Origin: Acidimicrobiia bacterium
GTDB lineage: Bacteria; Actinomycetota; Acidimicrobiia; Acidimicrobiales; Aldehydirespiratoraceae
DNA: 42,218 nucleotides
Direction: 5' to 3'
Assembly: GCA_021296315.1 (NCBI GenBank)
Contig: JAGWAO010000013.1
Coordinates: 1-42,218, forward strand
Below, piece by piece: positions 19,389 to 28,923 of this stretch. The position numbers and the translations under genes are program-made. The notes under the pieces were generated by a model that searched no databases, was not told the origin of the DNA, and was given only the letters and a program-made list of their open reading frames with translations. The first letter of the stretch is position 1; each line of letters begins with the position of its first letter.

Positions 19389-19510
19389 GAGGCCGAGCGG
19401 GTGGGCGGTAACCAATGAGCATCCTGGTGAGGCGCCGAGCGAGGCCGCGGCCCGAGCGGCCCGTGAGCGCAGCGAACAAGAGCGGGAATGGCAATGCGGC
19501 ACCGCAAAGC
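19389..19510 (+). repeat. Dispersed intergenic repeat, copy B
   Basis: gaggccgagcgggtgggcgg...gccgagcgaggccgcggcccgagcggcccgtgagcgcagcgaacaagagcgggaatggcaatgcggcaccgc. Confidence 0.85.
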
Positions 19511-19553
19511 ACTGACTCCTGCCCGCTGGGCCTCTAGGGCCGAGGTTGCTCCG

Positions 19554-19760
19554 ATGAGAGTCGTGCTGCGCAACCCGACCAGGGAGATGGACATCGAGGG
19601 TCCGGTGACGGTGCACGTCCTACTGCAGCGGTTGGGGCTGAACCGGGAGTCGCACCTGGTGATATGCGACGGCGAGCTGGTAGCGGGCGACCGCACCCTG
19701 GCCGCGGAAGCCTCGGTGGAGATCCGCAGCGTGATATCGGGAGGGACGGGGCTGCGGTGA
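19554..19760 (+). CDS. Ubiquitin-like sulfur carrier, MoaD/ThiS/TtuB type
   Basis: [68 protein letters not shown]; beta-grasp-like with near-C-terminal GG; directly upstream of a TtuA-type thiolase. Confidence 0.8.
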   Translation: MRVVLRNPTREMDIEGPVTVHVLLQRLGLNRESHLVICDGELVAGDRTLAAEASVEIRSVISGGTGLR

Positions 19761-19852
19761 AGTGCCGGGCTGTGATGAGGTCAGGGCTGCGGTGAAGTGC
19801 CGGGCTGTGATGAGGTCAGGGCTGCGGTGAGGACCGGGCTGCGGTGAGGGCC
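19749..19852 (+). repeat. Tandem repeats between the ubiquitin-like gene and ttuA (35 bp x2, then 17 bp x2)
   Basis: gggctgcggtgaagtgccgggctgtgatgaggtca at 19749-19783 and 19784-19818; gggctgcggtgagg(a/g)cc at 19819-19835 and 19836-19852. Confidence 0.95.
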
Positions 19853-19860
19853 GGGGTGCG

Positions 19861-20799
19861 ATGAAGTGCCGGGTGTGTCGCGGTGCGGCAGTGATCGACA
19901 TCCGGCGTCACAACGCCAACTTCTGCCGCGAGCACTTCCTGCGGTTGTGTCGCGACCAGGTGGAGCGAGCCATCCACCGTTTCGGCATGCTTGAGCCCGG
20001 CGAGCGTGTGCTGGTGGCGGTGTCGGGCGGCAAGGACAGCCTGGCCCTGTGGGACATACTGGTCGACTTGGGCTACGACGCCGACGGCTTCTACCTGGGG
20101 CTCGGCATCGGCGACTACAGCGAGGAGTCCGCCGGCTACGCCCACCGCTACGCGGAGGGCCGGGATCTCACCCTCCACACCGTCGACCTGCTGCGGACCC
20201 ACGGCTTCGACATCGGCAGCGGCGCTCGCGCCGCCAAGAGGGCGCCGTGCTCGGCCTGCGGCCTGTCGAAGCGGCACCTGTTCGACGAGGCGGCCCGCCG
20301 GGGCGGCTACGACGCCCTCGCCACCGGGCACAACCTCGACGACGAGGCGGCCGTGCTCATGGGAAATACGCTGAGGTGGCAGACCGAGTACCTGGGCCGG
20401 CAACTGCCGGTACTGGAGGCCCGCGACGGCTTCCCCCGCAAGGTCAAGCCCCTGGTCCGGCTGAGCGAGCGAGAGACCGCGGCCTACTGCCTCCTGCGGG
20501 GCATCGACTACATCGTCGAGGAGTGCCCCATGGCGGTCGGCAACAAGCACCTCGCCTACAAGGCCGCGCTCAACGACATAGAGGTCCAGTCGCCCGGCGC
20601 CAAGCACGACTTCTACTTCGGCTTTCTTGCGAGGGCCTCGGAGCGCTTCCGGGCCGAGGTGGAGCGGGACCGGGCCGATCTGGCCCCATGCGAGCGCTGC
20701 GGATCGTCCACCGACGCCGGCGTGTGCGCGTTCTGCCGCCTGACCGAACGGGCTACCGCTCCCTCTCCGGTGCGCTTCTCCGAGCGCGGCAGTCCATGA
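19861..20799 (+). CDS. ttuA: TtuA/NcsA-type tRNA 2-thiolation enzyme (PP-loop, Zn fingers)
   Basis: N-terminal CRVC..FCREHF Zn site; VAVSGGKDSLAL; APCSACGLSKRHLF; EECPMA; C-terminal CERCGSSTDAGVCAFC Zn site. Confidence 0.85.
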   Translation: MKCRVCRGAAVIDIRRHNANFCREHFLRLCRDQVERAIHRFGMLEPGERVLVAVSGGKDSLALWDILVDLGYDADGFYLGLGIGDYSEESAGYAHRYAEGRDLTLHTVDLLRTHGFDIGSGARAAKRAPCSACGLSKRHLFDEAARRGGYDALATGHNLDDEAAVLMGNTLRWQTEYLGRQLPVLEARDGFPRKVKPLVRLSERETAAYCLLRGIDYIVEECPMAVGNKHLAYKAALNDIEVQSPGAKHDFYFGFLARASERFRAEVERDRADLAPCERCGSSTDAGVCAFCRLTERATAPSPVRFSERGSP

Positions 20800-20851
20800 C
20801 TGCCGGGGCGTTCCCAGAGCGCGGCAGTCCATGACCGCCGGGGCGTTCGAG
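20782..20851 (+). repeat. 35-bp tandem duplication spanning the trmI start codon
   Basis: gagcgcggcagtccatgactgccggggcgttccca / gagcgcggcagtccatgaccgccggggcgttcgag. Confidence 0.95.
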
Positions 20852-21607
20852 GCGGGGGAGCCGGTCCTGCTCATAGACCGCAAGAATCGCCGTTACCTGG
20901 TCGATCTGGCCGCTGGCCGCGAGTTCCACACCCACACCGGTGTGATCGACCACGACGACATCATTGGCGCACCCGAGGGAACCAGGCTGAAGTCGTCGCG
21001 GGGCGCGGCGTTCCTGGCTCTGCGTCCCACCCTGGCCGACGCGGTGCTCAAGATGCCCCGGGGAGCGCAGGTCGTGTATCCCAAGGACACGGGGGCGATC
21101 CTCATCCTGGCCGACATCTATCCGGGCGCCAGGGTGCTCGAGGCCGGGGTCGGCTCCGGAGCGCTGTCGATGTCGCTGCTGCGGGCGGGCGCGGTCGTAT
21201 CCGGTTACGAGCGGCGCGAGGACTTCTGCGCCCGGGCCCGGGCCAATGTCGAGCGCTTCTGCGGCCCCGAGGCGCTGGAGCGGTACCGCACTGAGATTCG
21301 CGACATCTACGAGGGCATCGACGAAACCGACCTCGACCGGGTGGTGCTCGACCTGCCCGAGCCGTGGCGGGTCGTCGCTGGTGCGGCGGGGGCGTTGCGC
21401 ACGGGCGGCATCCTGCTGGCCTACACACCGAGCATAGTCCAGGTCCAGAGGTTGCGCCGGGCGCTGGACGACTCGCCGTTCGGTCTCCACGACACTATCG
21501 AGGTGCTGCATCGGGGCTGGCATGTCGAGGGCGACGCGGTGCGGCCCAACCACCGCATGGTGGCCCACACCGGCTTCCTGACGGTGAGCCGGCTTACCGC
21601 TCAGTGA
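20831..21607 (+). CDS. trmI: tRNA (adenine(58)-N1)-methyltransferase
   Basis: MTAGAFEAGEPVLLIDRKNRRYLVDLAAGREFHTHTGVIDHDDIIG; YPKDTGAILILADIYPGARVLEAGVGSGALSMSLLRA; DRVVLDLPEPW. Confidence 0.93.
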   Translation: MTAGAFEAGEPVLLIDRKNRRYLVDLAAGREFHTHTGVIDHDDIIGAPEGTRLKSSRGAAFLALRPTLADAVLKMPRGAQVVYPKDTGAILILADIYPGARVLEAGVGSGALSMSLLRAGAVVSGYERREDFCARARANVERFCGPEALERYRTEIRDIYEGIDETDLDRVVLDLPEPWRVVAGAAGALRTGGILLAYTPSIVQVQRLRRALDDSPFGLHDTIEVLHRGWHVEGDAVRPNHRMVAHTGFLTVSRLTAQ

Positions 21608-22464
21608 GGCGGCTGGCGCGGTGGCGCGCCGCGACCGCGGCCGCCGCCGTGGTCTTGGCGGGAGCGGGTGTGGCGGTGGCCGTGGATGCGATCTGGGATG
21701 GCCTGACGGAGTCCGGACCGGACGGGTTCGTGTCGACCCCGGCCCAATCCGGCCTCGTGAGCGATCCCGGCCCGACTTCCACCCGCCCGCCGCTGGACGA
21801 CCCGCCCGATCCGGGTCCGGTGCCCGACGATCACGGCATCTCGGAGCCGGACCTGGCCACGGCGGTGGCCTCGTCGGTCCGGGTCGCGGCACCGGCATGC
21901 CGGGGGATCGTGCGCGAGGGCAGCGGGTTCGTGGTCGGAGACGGTGATCTCGTCGTGACCATCGCGCACCTGATGGTCGGAATGGAGGAGCCGGAGGTCG
22001 AGCTGGCCGACGGCCGCAAGCTGGCCGCGGTGACGGTGGCCTTCGATCCCGCCAACGACTTGGCCGTGCTGCGCGTGCCGGGCGCGGGCCTGCGCCCCCT
22101 TCCCCTCAGCGAAGCCGCGCCCGACGGGACGCTGGGAGCGTTGCTGGCCTGGGAGCAGGAGGGCGTGCCCGACCCGACGCCGTTCCGCATCGACCGGCCG
22201 GTGACGGTGCGCACCGAGCCGGTGGGCGGGGGCGACCGGATCGAGCGGCCCTCGTGGCTGCTGGCCGCCGACACCGAGGTGGGCGACTCCGGTGCTGCGC
22301 TCGTGGCCGAGTTGGATGGGCGCATCACCGCGGTGGGTGTGGCGTGGGGCGCATCCCGGCGCGGAGGTGGCGGGGTCGCCTACGCCACCCGGTCCGGCGC
22401 GGTGGAGAGGCTTCTCGACTCGTCGGATCTGGTCCAGCCGGCGGTGCTCCCCGACTGCGGTTGA
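21604..22464 (+). CDS. Membrane-anchored/secreted trypsin-like serine protease
   Basis: GTG overlapping the trmI stop; N-terminal TM; triad-like TIAHLMVG, DPANDLAVL, GDSGAALVAE. Confidence 0.8.
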   Translation: MRRLARWRAATAAAAVVLAGAGVAVAVDAIWDGLTESGPDGFVSTPAQSGLVSDPGPTSTRPPLDDPPDPGPVPDDHGISEPDLATAVASSVRVAAPACRGIVREGSGFVVGDGDLVVTIAHLMVGMEEPEVELADGRKLAAVTVAFDPANDLAVLRVPGAGLRPLPLSEAAPDGTLGALLAWEQEGVPDPTPFRIDRPVTVRTEPVGGGDRIERPSWLLAADTEVGDSGAALVAELDGRITAVGVAWGASRRGGGGVAYATRSGAVERLLDSSDLVQPAVLPDCG

Positions 22465-22512
22465 GCCGCCCGCGGTGATCCCGGGGCCTGAGGCGCGGCT
22501 CCAGACGGGGCC

Positions 22513-22746
22513 TCAGACCTCGATGAAGATGCACTCCCCGGGGCACTCTTCGGCCGACTCGATCACGGCCTCCTCTTGGCCCGCTGGCACCGCCGCCAGG
22601 CCATCGGGACCACCGGGATCGGAGAAAACGTTGCCGTCCTCGACCACATAGGCGAGGCCGTCGTCGAGGAGCGTGAAGACGTCGGGCGCGATCTCCTCAC
22701 ACAAGCCGTCACCCGTGCACAAGTCCTGATCAATCCAGACCTTCAT
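22513..22746 (-). CDS. Ferredoxin
   Basis: MKVWIDQDLCTGDGLCEEIAPDVFTLLDDGLAYV...SAEECPGECIFIEV. Confidence 0.88.
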   Translation of the reverse strand: MKVWIDQDLCTGDGLCEEIAPDVFTLLDDGLAYVVEDGNVFSDPGGPDGLAAVPAGQEEAVIESAEECPGECIFIEV

Positions 22747-23008
22747 GTCGGTGGAGGTACCTCTCTTCAGTGGGGCTCTCTAGGGGGACAGGCCCCATTT
22801 TGGCCGTAGCGGCCCTCGGCGGGTTGCTCTTGACTGCAGCATAGCGGCCTTTGGGGCGAAAGATTGCCAGGCGATCCCGACCATTGGCAAGTTCCACGGC
22901 AACGGGCCTTTCCAGCTTGGCGCTGAACAGCATGAGCACGCAGTCTGGCGCCCGTGCGGTCTAGGGTGTCGTCCTACCCAGCCGACGAAACCCCGCAGGA
23001 GTTGAGCC

Positions 23009-24763
23009 GTGAGCGAAGCCGGCATCGGCGATTCAGCGCAGGATCTGGAGCGTCTGCGCCAGCTTGTGTCCGAGCTCGAGGGCGAGGTCGCCTCGCTGCG
23101 GCGGCGCCTGCACGACGCCCCCAAGCGGGTGCGGATGCTCGAGGAGCGGCTGGCCGACACGAAGGGCCGTCTGACCCAGGCCGTGTCCCAGAACGAGCGG
23201 CTCACGACCATGCTCCGCGACGCACGCGAGCACATCGGGTCGCTGCGGGAGGAAGTCGAGAAGCTCACCCAACCGCCCAGCGGTTACGGCACGGTTCTCG
23301 GGTGCAACGACGACGGCACCGTGGACGTGCGGGCCGGAGGCCGGAAGATGCGGGTCGCGGTCCATCCCGACCTGGCCGACGACCTGAGGGCCGGCGAGGA
23401 GGTCGCGCTCAACGAGTCGTTCAGCGTGGTGCTGGCCCGCCGGCCGGATCGCACCGGTGAGGTCGCCACGGTCAAGGAGCTGCTGCCGGGGGGCGATCGG
23501 GCCGTGGTGCTGGGCCGGGCCGATGAGGAGCGGGTCGTCGAGCTCGGTGCGGTGGTCTCGTCCGGGCCGATTCGCAGCGGCGACAATGTGCTCATCGACT
23601 CCTCGGGCGACCTGGTCATCGAGCGGCTGCCCCGCCCCGAGGTGGAGGATCTCATCCTGGAGGAGGTGCCCGACACCTGTTACGAGGATGTCGGTGGCCT
23701 CGACGCCCAGATAGAGCAGATCACCGACGCGGTGGAGCTGCCGTTCGTGCACCACACCCTGTTCGCCGAGTACGACCTGCCCGCGCCCAAGGGTGTGCTG
23801 CTCTACGGGCCGCCGGGCTGCGGCAAGACCCTCATCGCCAAGGCGGTGGCCAACAGCCTGGCCAGCAAGGTGTCGGAGATGTCGGGCGATGCCCGGGCCC
23901 GCAGCTTCTTCCTGAACATCAAGGGACCCGAGCTGCTCAACAAGTACGTGGGCGAGACCGAGCGCCAGATCCGCCTGGTGTTCCAGCGAGCCCGGGAGAA
24001 GAGCGAGCAAGGCTGGCCCGTCATCGTCTTCTTCGACGAGATGGAGTCGCTGTTCCGCACCCGCGGCTCGGGCATCAGCTCCGACATCGAGTCGACCATC
24101 GTGCCCCAGCTCCTGGCCGAGATCGACGGCGTGGAGGCTCTGCGAAACGTCATCGTCATCGGAGCCTCCAACCGGGAGGATCTAATCGACCCCGCCATCC
24201 TTCGTCCCGGCCGCCTCGACGTGAAGATCAAGATCGAGCGGCCCGACGCCGAGGCGGCCGCGTCCATCTTCGCCCGCTACCTGACTCCGAGCCTGCCGAT
24301 CGCGGCCGAGATGGTAGACACTGTCGGCGGGGGCGACCCCGACAAGGCGGTGCGGGGCATGATCGAGCAGACCACCGAAGACATGTACAGGCCCGCAGAC
24401 CCGAACCGGTTCCTCGAGGTCACCTACCAGAACGGCGACAAGGAAGTCATGTACTACCGGGACTTCGCCTCGGGGGCGATGATCGAGAACGTGGTCCGGC
24501 GGGCCAAGAAGCTGGCCATCAAGCGGGAGATCGCCGGGGGGACCCGCGGGATCATGACCGCCGATCTGCTCGCCTCGGTGCGCCAGGAGTTCAAGGAGCA
24601 CGAGGACCTGCCCAACACGACCAACCCCGACGACTGGGCCCGGATCTCGGGCAAGAAGGGCGAGCGCATCGTGTTCGTGCGCACGCTGGTTTCCGGCGAC
24701 GAGGAGGACATGGCCTCCGGCGGTCGCTCCATCGAGCGGGTGCAGACCGGCCAGTACCTCTAA
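23009..24763 (+). CDS. arc: Proteasome-activating AAA+ ATPase ARC/Mpa
   Basis: N-terminal coiled coil; [62 protein letters not shown]-terminal GQYL. Confidence 0.97.
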   Translation: MSEAGIGDSAQDLERLRQLVSELEGEVASLRRRLHDAPKRVRMLEERLADTKGRLTQAVSQNERLTTMLRDAREHIGSLREEVEKLTQPPSGYGTVLGCNDDGTVDVRAGGRKMRVAVHPDLADDLRAGEEVALNESFSVVLARRPDRTGEVATVKELLPGGDRAVVLGRADEERVVELGAVVSSGPIRSGDNVLIDSSGDLVIERLPRPEVEDLILEEVPDTCYEDVGGLDAQIEQITDAVELPFVHHTLFAEYDLPAPKGVLLYGPPGCGKTLIAKAVANSLASKVSEMSGDARARSFFLNIKGPELLNKYVGETERQIRLVFQRAREKSEQGWPVIVFFDEMESLFRTRGSGISSDIESTIVPQLLAEIDGVEALRNVIVIGASNREDLIDPAILRPGRLDVKIKIERPDAEAAASIFARYLTPSLPIAAEMVDTVGGGDPDKAVRGMIEQTTEDMYRPADPNRFLEVTYQNGDKEVMYYRDFASGAMIENVVRRAKKLAIKREIAGGTRGIMTADLLASVRQEFKEHEDLPNTTNPDDWARISGKKGERIVFVRTLVSGDEEDMASGGRSIERVQTGQYL

Positions 24764-24775
24764 GGGATAGCGGCC

Positions 24776-25930
24776 GTGCTGGTGCCGGTGACGCGGCTGC
24801 TGGTGGCGCTGGCGGCCGCGGCTTGGGCCGTTTCGGCCTGCGGCGATCCGGATCCTCGAGACGCCGCGGGCACCGAGTCGGCAAGCACGGCAGCGTCCCA
24901 GACCACCGAGGCGCCCGAGCCGGCCACGGCGGCCGGCGACATCGTCGATGACAGCGCGGAGGGGGACTTGCTCCACACGGTGCAGGGGCGGGGCAGGCTG
25001 GTCTGCGGCGTCTCGGGCACCAGGGTGATCTTCTCGGAGACCCGGCCCGACGGCAGCGTGGTCGGCGTCGATGCCGACTTCTGCCGTGTGGTTGCGGCGG
25101 CGGTGTTCGGCGACGCCGGGGCGGTGGAGTTCGTGTCGCTCACCACGGGGGAGCGTTTCGCGGCCCTTCAATCGGGCCACATCGACGTGCTCTTCCGCAG
25201 CACCACCTGGACGCAGAGCCGCGACACCGCCGTGGGCCTGGATTTCGGACCGGTGATCTACTACGACGGCCAGCAGCTCATGGCCAGGGCCGCCGACAGG
25301 TACACGATCTCCTCCGAGGTGGCCGACATCGCCGGTGCCGTGGTGTGCGCCCTGGCCGGGACGACGACCGAGCAGAACGTCTCCGATGCCGCCGACGCGG
25401 CCGGGATCGACATCACCCTCACCACCCTCGAGGACTTCGACGCCATCATCGAGAACTTCATCGCGGGCGCATGCGACGTGGCCACCGCCGACGGCTCGGC
25501 GCTGGCCGGGCGCAAGGCGAAGCAGCAGCCCGACGACCAGGAATGGGTGATCTTCCCGGCCACCCCGTTCTCCAAGGAGCCGCTCGCCCCGGTGTACCCG
25601 CAGAACCAGTCGCGCTTCGGCGACGTCGTGAACTGGGCGGTGTACGCCACGATCATCGCCGACGAGAAGGGGATAACCCAGGCCAACGTCGACGCCATGG
25701 CGGCCGATCCTCCCGACGCGGAGGCGGCCCGACTGCTGGGTGCCTCTGACGACGAGCAGCAGTCGAACATGGGCCTGGCTCCCGACGCCTTCCATCAGGC
25801 CATCTCCCAAGTGGGCAACTATGGCGAGATCCTCGCCCGCCACCTGGGCCCCGCGGGCCTGACCCGCGCCGGCTCAATCAACGCGAGCTGGCGCGACGGC
25901 GGGTTAATTTACGCTCCGCCGGCCCGCTGA
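24776..25930 (+). CDS. Amino-acid ABC transporter substrate-binding lipoprotein (AapJ-like, copy 1)
   Basis: Lipobox VSACG; LLHTVQGRGRLVCGVSGTR...FCRVVAAAVFGDA...RSTTWTQSRDT...YYDGQQLMA. Confidence 0.88.
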   Translation: MLVPVTRLLVALAAAAWAVSACGDPDPRDAAGTESASTAASQTTEAPEPATAAGDIVDDSAEGDLLHTVQGRGRLVCGVSGTRVIFSETRPDGSVVGVDADFCRVVAAAVFGDAGAVEFVSLTTGERFAALQSGHIDVLFRSTTWTQSRDTAVGLDFGPVIYYDGQQLMARAADRYTISSEVADIAGAVVCALAGTTTEQNVSDAADAAGIDITLTTLEDFDAIIENFIAGACDVATADGSALAGRKAKQQPDDQEWVIFPATPFSKEPLAPVYPQNQSRFGDVVNWAVYATIIADEKGITQANVDAMAADPPDAEAARLLGASDDEQQSNMGLAPDAFHQAISQVGNYGEILARHLGPAGLTRAGSINASWRDGGLIYAPPAR

Positions 25931-26048
25931 GGCCCTGCCGGGCCGACGCGGCAGCAGTGGCTCGAACTACTGCCGAATGGGGTTTGAAAGACGCGCGCCG
26001 GACCATACCGTGGCGATGTCATTGACGACCAGCCCACGGAGGGAACCA

Positions 26049-27215
26049 GTGACCAAGAACAACTTACTGTTATGGCGCGTACTCGCCGTTCTTTGCGCCG
26101 TGACGCTCATTGCCGCAGCATGCGGAGATGACGACGACGCGGACGTAACAACGGCGCCGACCGAGACGGCTGCAGCGGAGCCCGACGCGGCCGAGCCTGC
26201 GGAGACCCCCACGACCGTGGGGGATGTCGTCGACGACACCCAGGACGGCGACCTGCTCGACACGGTCCTCGATCGCGGCGAGCTGAACTGCGGCGTTTCC
26301 GGATCGGCGGTGGCGTTCTCGGAGACCCAGCCCGACGGCTCCCAGACCGGCTTCGACGCCGACTATTGCCGGGCGGTGGCTGCGGCGCTGTTCGGCGACG
26401 CCGACGCGGTCGTGTTCACTCCTCTGACTGCGGCTGAGCGGTTCACCGCGGTGCAGACGGGCGAGGTCGACGTTCTGATACGCAACACCACCTGGACCCA
26501 GAGCCGTGACACCGAGGTCGGCATGGACTTCGGTCCGACCACCTACTACGACGGCCAGCAGCTCATGGCCCGCGAGTCCGCCGGCTTCTCGGGAGCCTCC
26601 CAGGTGGCCGACATCGCCGGCGCGGTGGTGTGTACCAACGCCGGTACCACGACCGAGCAGAACATCGCCGACGCGGCCGACGCGGCCGGGATCTCGATGC
26701 AGCTCACCACCTTCGAGGACTTCGACCAGGTCACCGAGAACTTCATCAATGGCGCCTGCGATGTCATCACGACCGACGGCTCGGCCCTGGTGGGGCGCAA
26801 GGCCAACCAGCAGCCTGCGGGTGAGAACTGGGTGATCTTCCCGGCCACGCCCATCTCCAAGGAGCCTCTCGGCCCGACCTACGGGCAGAACCAGTCCCGT
26901 TTCGCGGACGTGGTGAACTGGACCGTGTACGCCACGATCATCGCCGATGAGAAGGGCATCAACTCGGGCAACGTCGACGACATGGCGGCCAGCCCGCCCG
27001 ACGCTGAGGCGGCCCGCCTGCTCGGTGCAGCCGACGACGAGCAGCAGTCGAACATGGGGCTGGCCCCCGACGCCTTCCGCCAGGTGATCGCCCAGGTCGG
27101 GAACTACGACGAGATCTACTCCCGCCACCTGAACCCGGTCGGTCTCACCCGCGAGGGCTCGGCCAACGCCGGCTGGCTCGACGGAGGCCTCATCTACGCA
27201 CCGCCAGCCCGGTAA
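26049..27215 (+). CDS. Amino-acid ABC transporter substrate-binding lipoprotein (AapJ-like, copy 2)
   Basis: GTG with ggaggg RBS; lipobox IAAACG; same motifs as copy 1. Confidence 0.9.
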   Translation: MTKNNLLLWRVLAVLCAVTLIAAACGDDDDADVTTAPTETAAAEPDAAEPAETPTTVGDVVDDTQDGDLLDTVLDRGELNCGVSGSAVAFSETQPDGSQTGFDADYCRAVAAALFGDADAVVFTPLTAAERFTAVQTGEVDVLIRNTTWTQSRDTEVGMDFGPTTYYDGQQLMARESAGFSGASQVADIAGAVVCTNAGTTTEQNIADAADAAGISMQLTTFEDFDQVTENFINGACDVITTDGSALVGRKANQQPAGENWVIFPATPISKEPLGPTYGQNQSRFADVVNWTVYATIIADEKGINSGNVDDMAASPPDAEAARLLGAADDEQQSNMGLAPDAFRQVIAQVGNYDEIYSRHLNPVGLTREGSANAGWLDGGLIYAPPAR

Positions 27216-27264
27216 GGCGACGGCTTCAAGAGACTTCACCTGAAGGACATACTCGTCTAGGTTT

Positions 27265-27298
27265 GCGGGGGTCCGGGACAGCAGTCCCGGGCCCCCGT
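27265..27298 (+). terminator. Strong GC hairpin between SBP copy 2 and the permease (attenuator/processing-site candidate)
   Basis: gggggtccggga (27267-27278) pairs with tcccgggccccc (27285-27296), one U-G wobble, extended by C-G; loop cagcag; weak T-tract (gttgccgtttcc). Confidence 0.55.
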
Positions 27299-27351
27299 TG
27301 CCGTTTCCGTACTCGAAGCCCGCGACCCACCGCCCCGGAGGCGCCCCCGGC

Positions 27352-28887
27352 GTGTCCAACACTGATCAAGCCACGCTGGCCGCGACCCAGTCGCAGCGTC
27401 CGCCCTTCTACCGCGACGCCACCGTCGTCAAGTGGCTGGCACAGGTCTTCACGCTTCTGCTGGTCGTCTTCGCTCTGTTCTTCCTGACCACGCAGGCCCT
27501 CGAGAACCTCAACCGCCAGGGAATCGAGATCAAGTACGACTTCCTGAGCATCGGCCTCGGGAGCGACCTCCGGGAGGGCATCGACACCGATCCCGACACC
27601 GCCGGCCGGGCGCTGTGGGCCGGTGCGGTCAACACGCTCCGCATCGCCGCGGGCGGGATCGTCGCCGCCACCATCCTCGGGGTGCTGATCGGGGTCGGGC
27701 GGCTGTCGAGCAACTGGATCGTCAGCCGCATGTGCAGCGTCTACATCGAGACGATCCGCAACATCCCGCTGCTGGTCCAGATCGTCCTGATCTGGGCGCT
27801 CGTCGCCACCCTTCCCGACGTCGAATTGGATCAGGGGCCCATCAACGGTCTTCTGCACCTCTCCAACAAGGGGATGTCGGTGCCGCGCCTGCACATCGAC
27901 GACGGCTTCTACCAGTGGCTCATCTTCATCGGTGCCGGCTGGCTGGTCGGCACCTTCGTGAAGCGCCGCCGGGAGCGCCGTCACGACGCCACCGGCCGCG
28001 ACACCTACCCCGTGCTGAGCTTCCTGGCCGTACTGGCCGCCTTCGGCGCAGTGGGCTGGGTCGCGCACCCGATGTTCAGGTGGGTGGGCGCCATCTTCGA
28101 CTTCATCGGCGACGGGTTCTCCTCGTTGACACCGGTCGTCGTGCAGGTTGTGCTGTCGCTGGCCGCGCTGGCGGCGGCGGCATGGTGGATCCGTCGCTTC
28201 CTGGCCCGGCTGCGCACGCCGGCGGGGCTCATGAAGCTCACCGACGACGACAAGTTCCGCATCATCTTCGCCGGGGTGGGCGCCCTGGCGGTGATCGCGT
28301 TCATGCTGGTGGGCTGGCCCGGCCTCGCGAGCTGGATCATCAACTCCGGCACCGACCTGCTGGGGGTCATCGCCGACAAGTTCGGGGACGGCCGCACCGG
28401 ACAGCCTCTCGACATCAAGCGACCGGACGTCGAGCAGCTCGGCAACTTCCCCAACCCCGGTCCGGCCGGGTTGAACCTCACCCAGGGCGGCGCCGCGGTG
28501 TTCTTCGGTGTGGTGCTGTACACCGCGTCCTTCATCGCCGAGATCGTGCGGGGCGGCATCCTGGCTGTTCCCAAGGGCCAGACCGAGGCCGCCCAGGCGG
28601 TCGGGCTGCGGCGGGTGACGATGCTGCGCCGCGTCATCCTGCCCCAGGCCTTCCGGGTGATACTCCCGCCGCTGGGCAATCAGTACCTGAACCTCACCAA
28701 GAACACCTCCCTGGCCATCGCGGTGGGCTACAGCGACTTCGTCCAGGTGGGCCAGATCGTCTACAACCAGACCGGCAAGACGCTCGAAGTGATCTCCCTG
28801 TGGATGCTCTTCTACCTGGCCTGCTCGTTGACGATCTCGGTGGTGGTCAACTTCTTCAACATCCGCATGAAGATCGTGGAGCGTTGA
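27352..28887 (+). CDS. Amino-acid ABC transporter permease (AapQ-like)
   Basis: AGAVNTLRIAAGGIVAATILGVLIGVGRLSSNWIVSRMCSVYIETIRNIPLLVQ; GGILAVPKGQTEAAQAVGLRRVTMLRRVILPQAFRVILPPLGNQYLNL. Confidence 0.9.
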   Translation: MSNTDQATLAATQSQRPPFYRDATVVKWLAQVFTLLLVVFALFFLTTQALENLNRQGIEIKYDFLSIGLGSDLREGIDTDPDTAGRALWAGAVNTLRIAAGGIVAATILGVLIGVGRLSSNWIVSRMCSVYIETIRNIPLLVQIVLIWALVATLPDVELDQGPINGLLHLSNKGMSVPRLHIDDGFYQWLIFIGAGWLVGTFVKRRRERRHDATGRDTYPVLSFLAVLAAFGAVGWVAHPMFRWVGAIFDFIGDGFSSLTPVVVQVVLSLAALAAAAWWIRRFLARLRTPAGLMKLTDDDKFRIIFAGVGALAVIAFMLVGWPGLASWIINSGTDLLGVIADKFGDGRTGQPLDIKRPDVEQLGNFPNPGPAGLNLTQGGAAVFFGVVLYTASFIAEIVRGGILAVPKGQTEAAQAVGLRRVTMLRRVILPQAFRVILPPLGNQYLNLTKNTSLAIAVGYSDFVQVGQIVYNQTGKTLEVISLWMLFYLACSLTISVVVNFFNIRMKIVER

Positions 28888-28923
28888 GATGCCTTGGAGC
28901 GTTGAGATGCCTGGAGTGCTGGG

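Noticed and set aside
24182-25843. 553-aa reverse-strand ORF
   Set aside because: Antisense to arc and the first substrate-binding protein; no family-like sequence.
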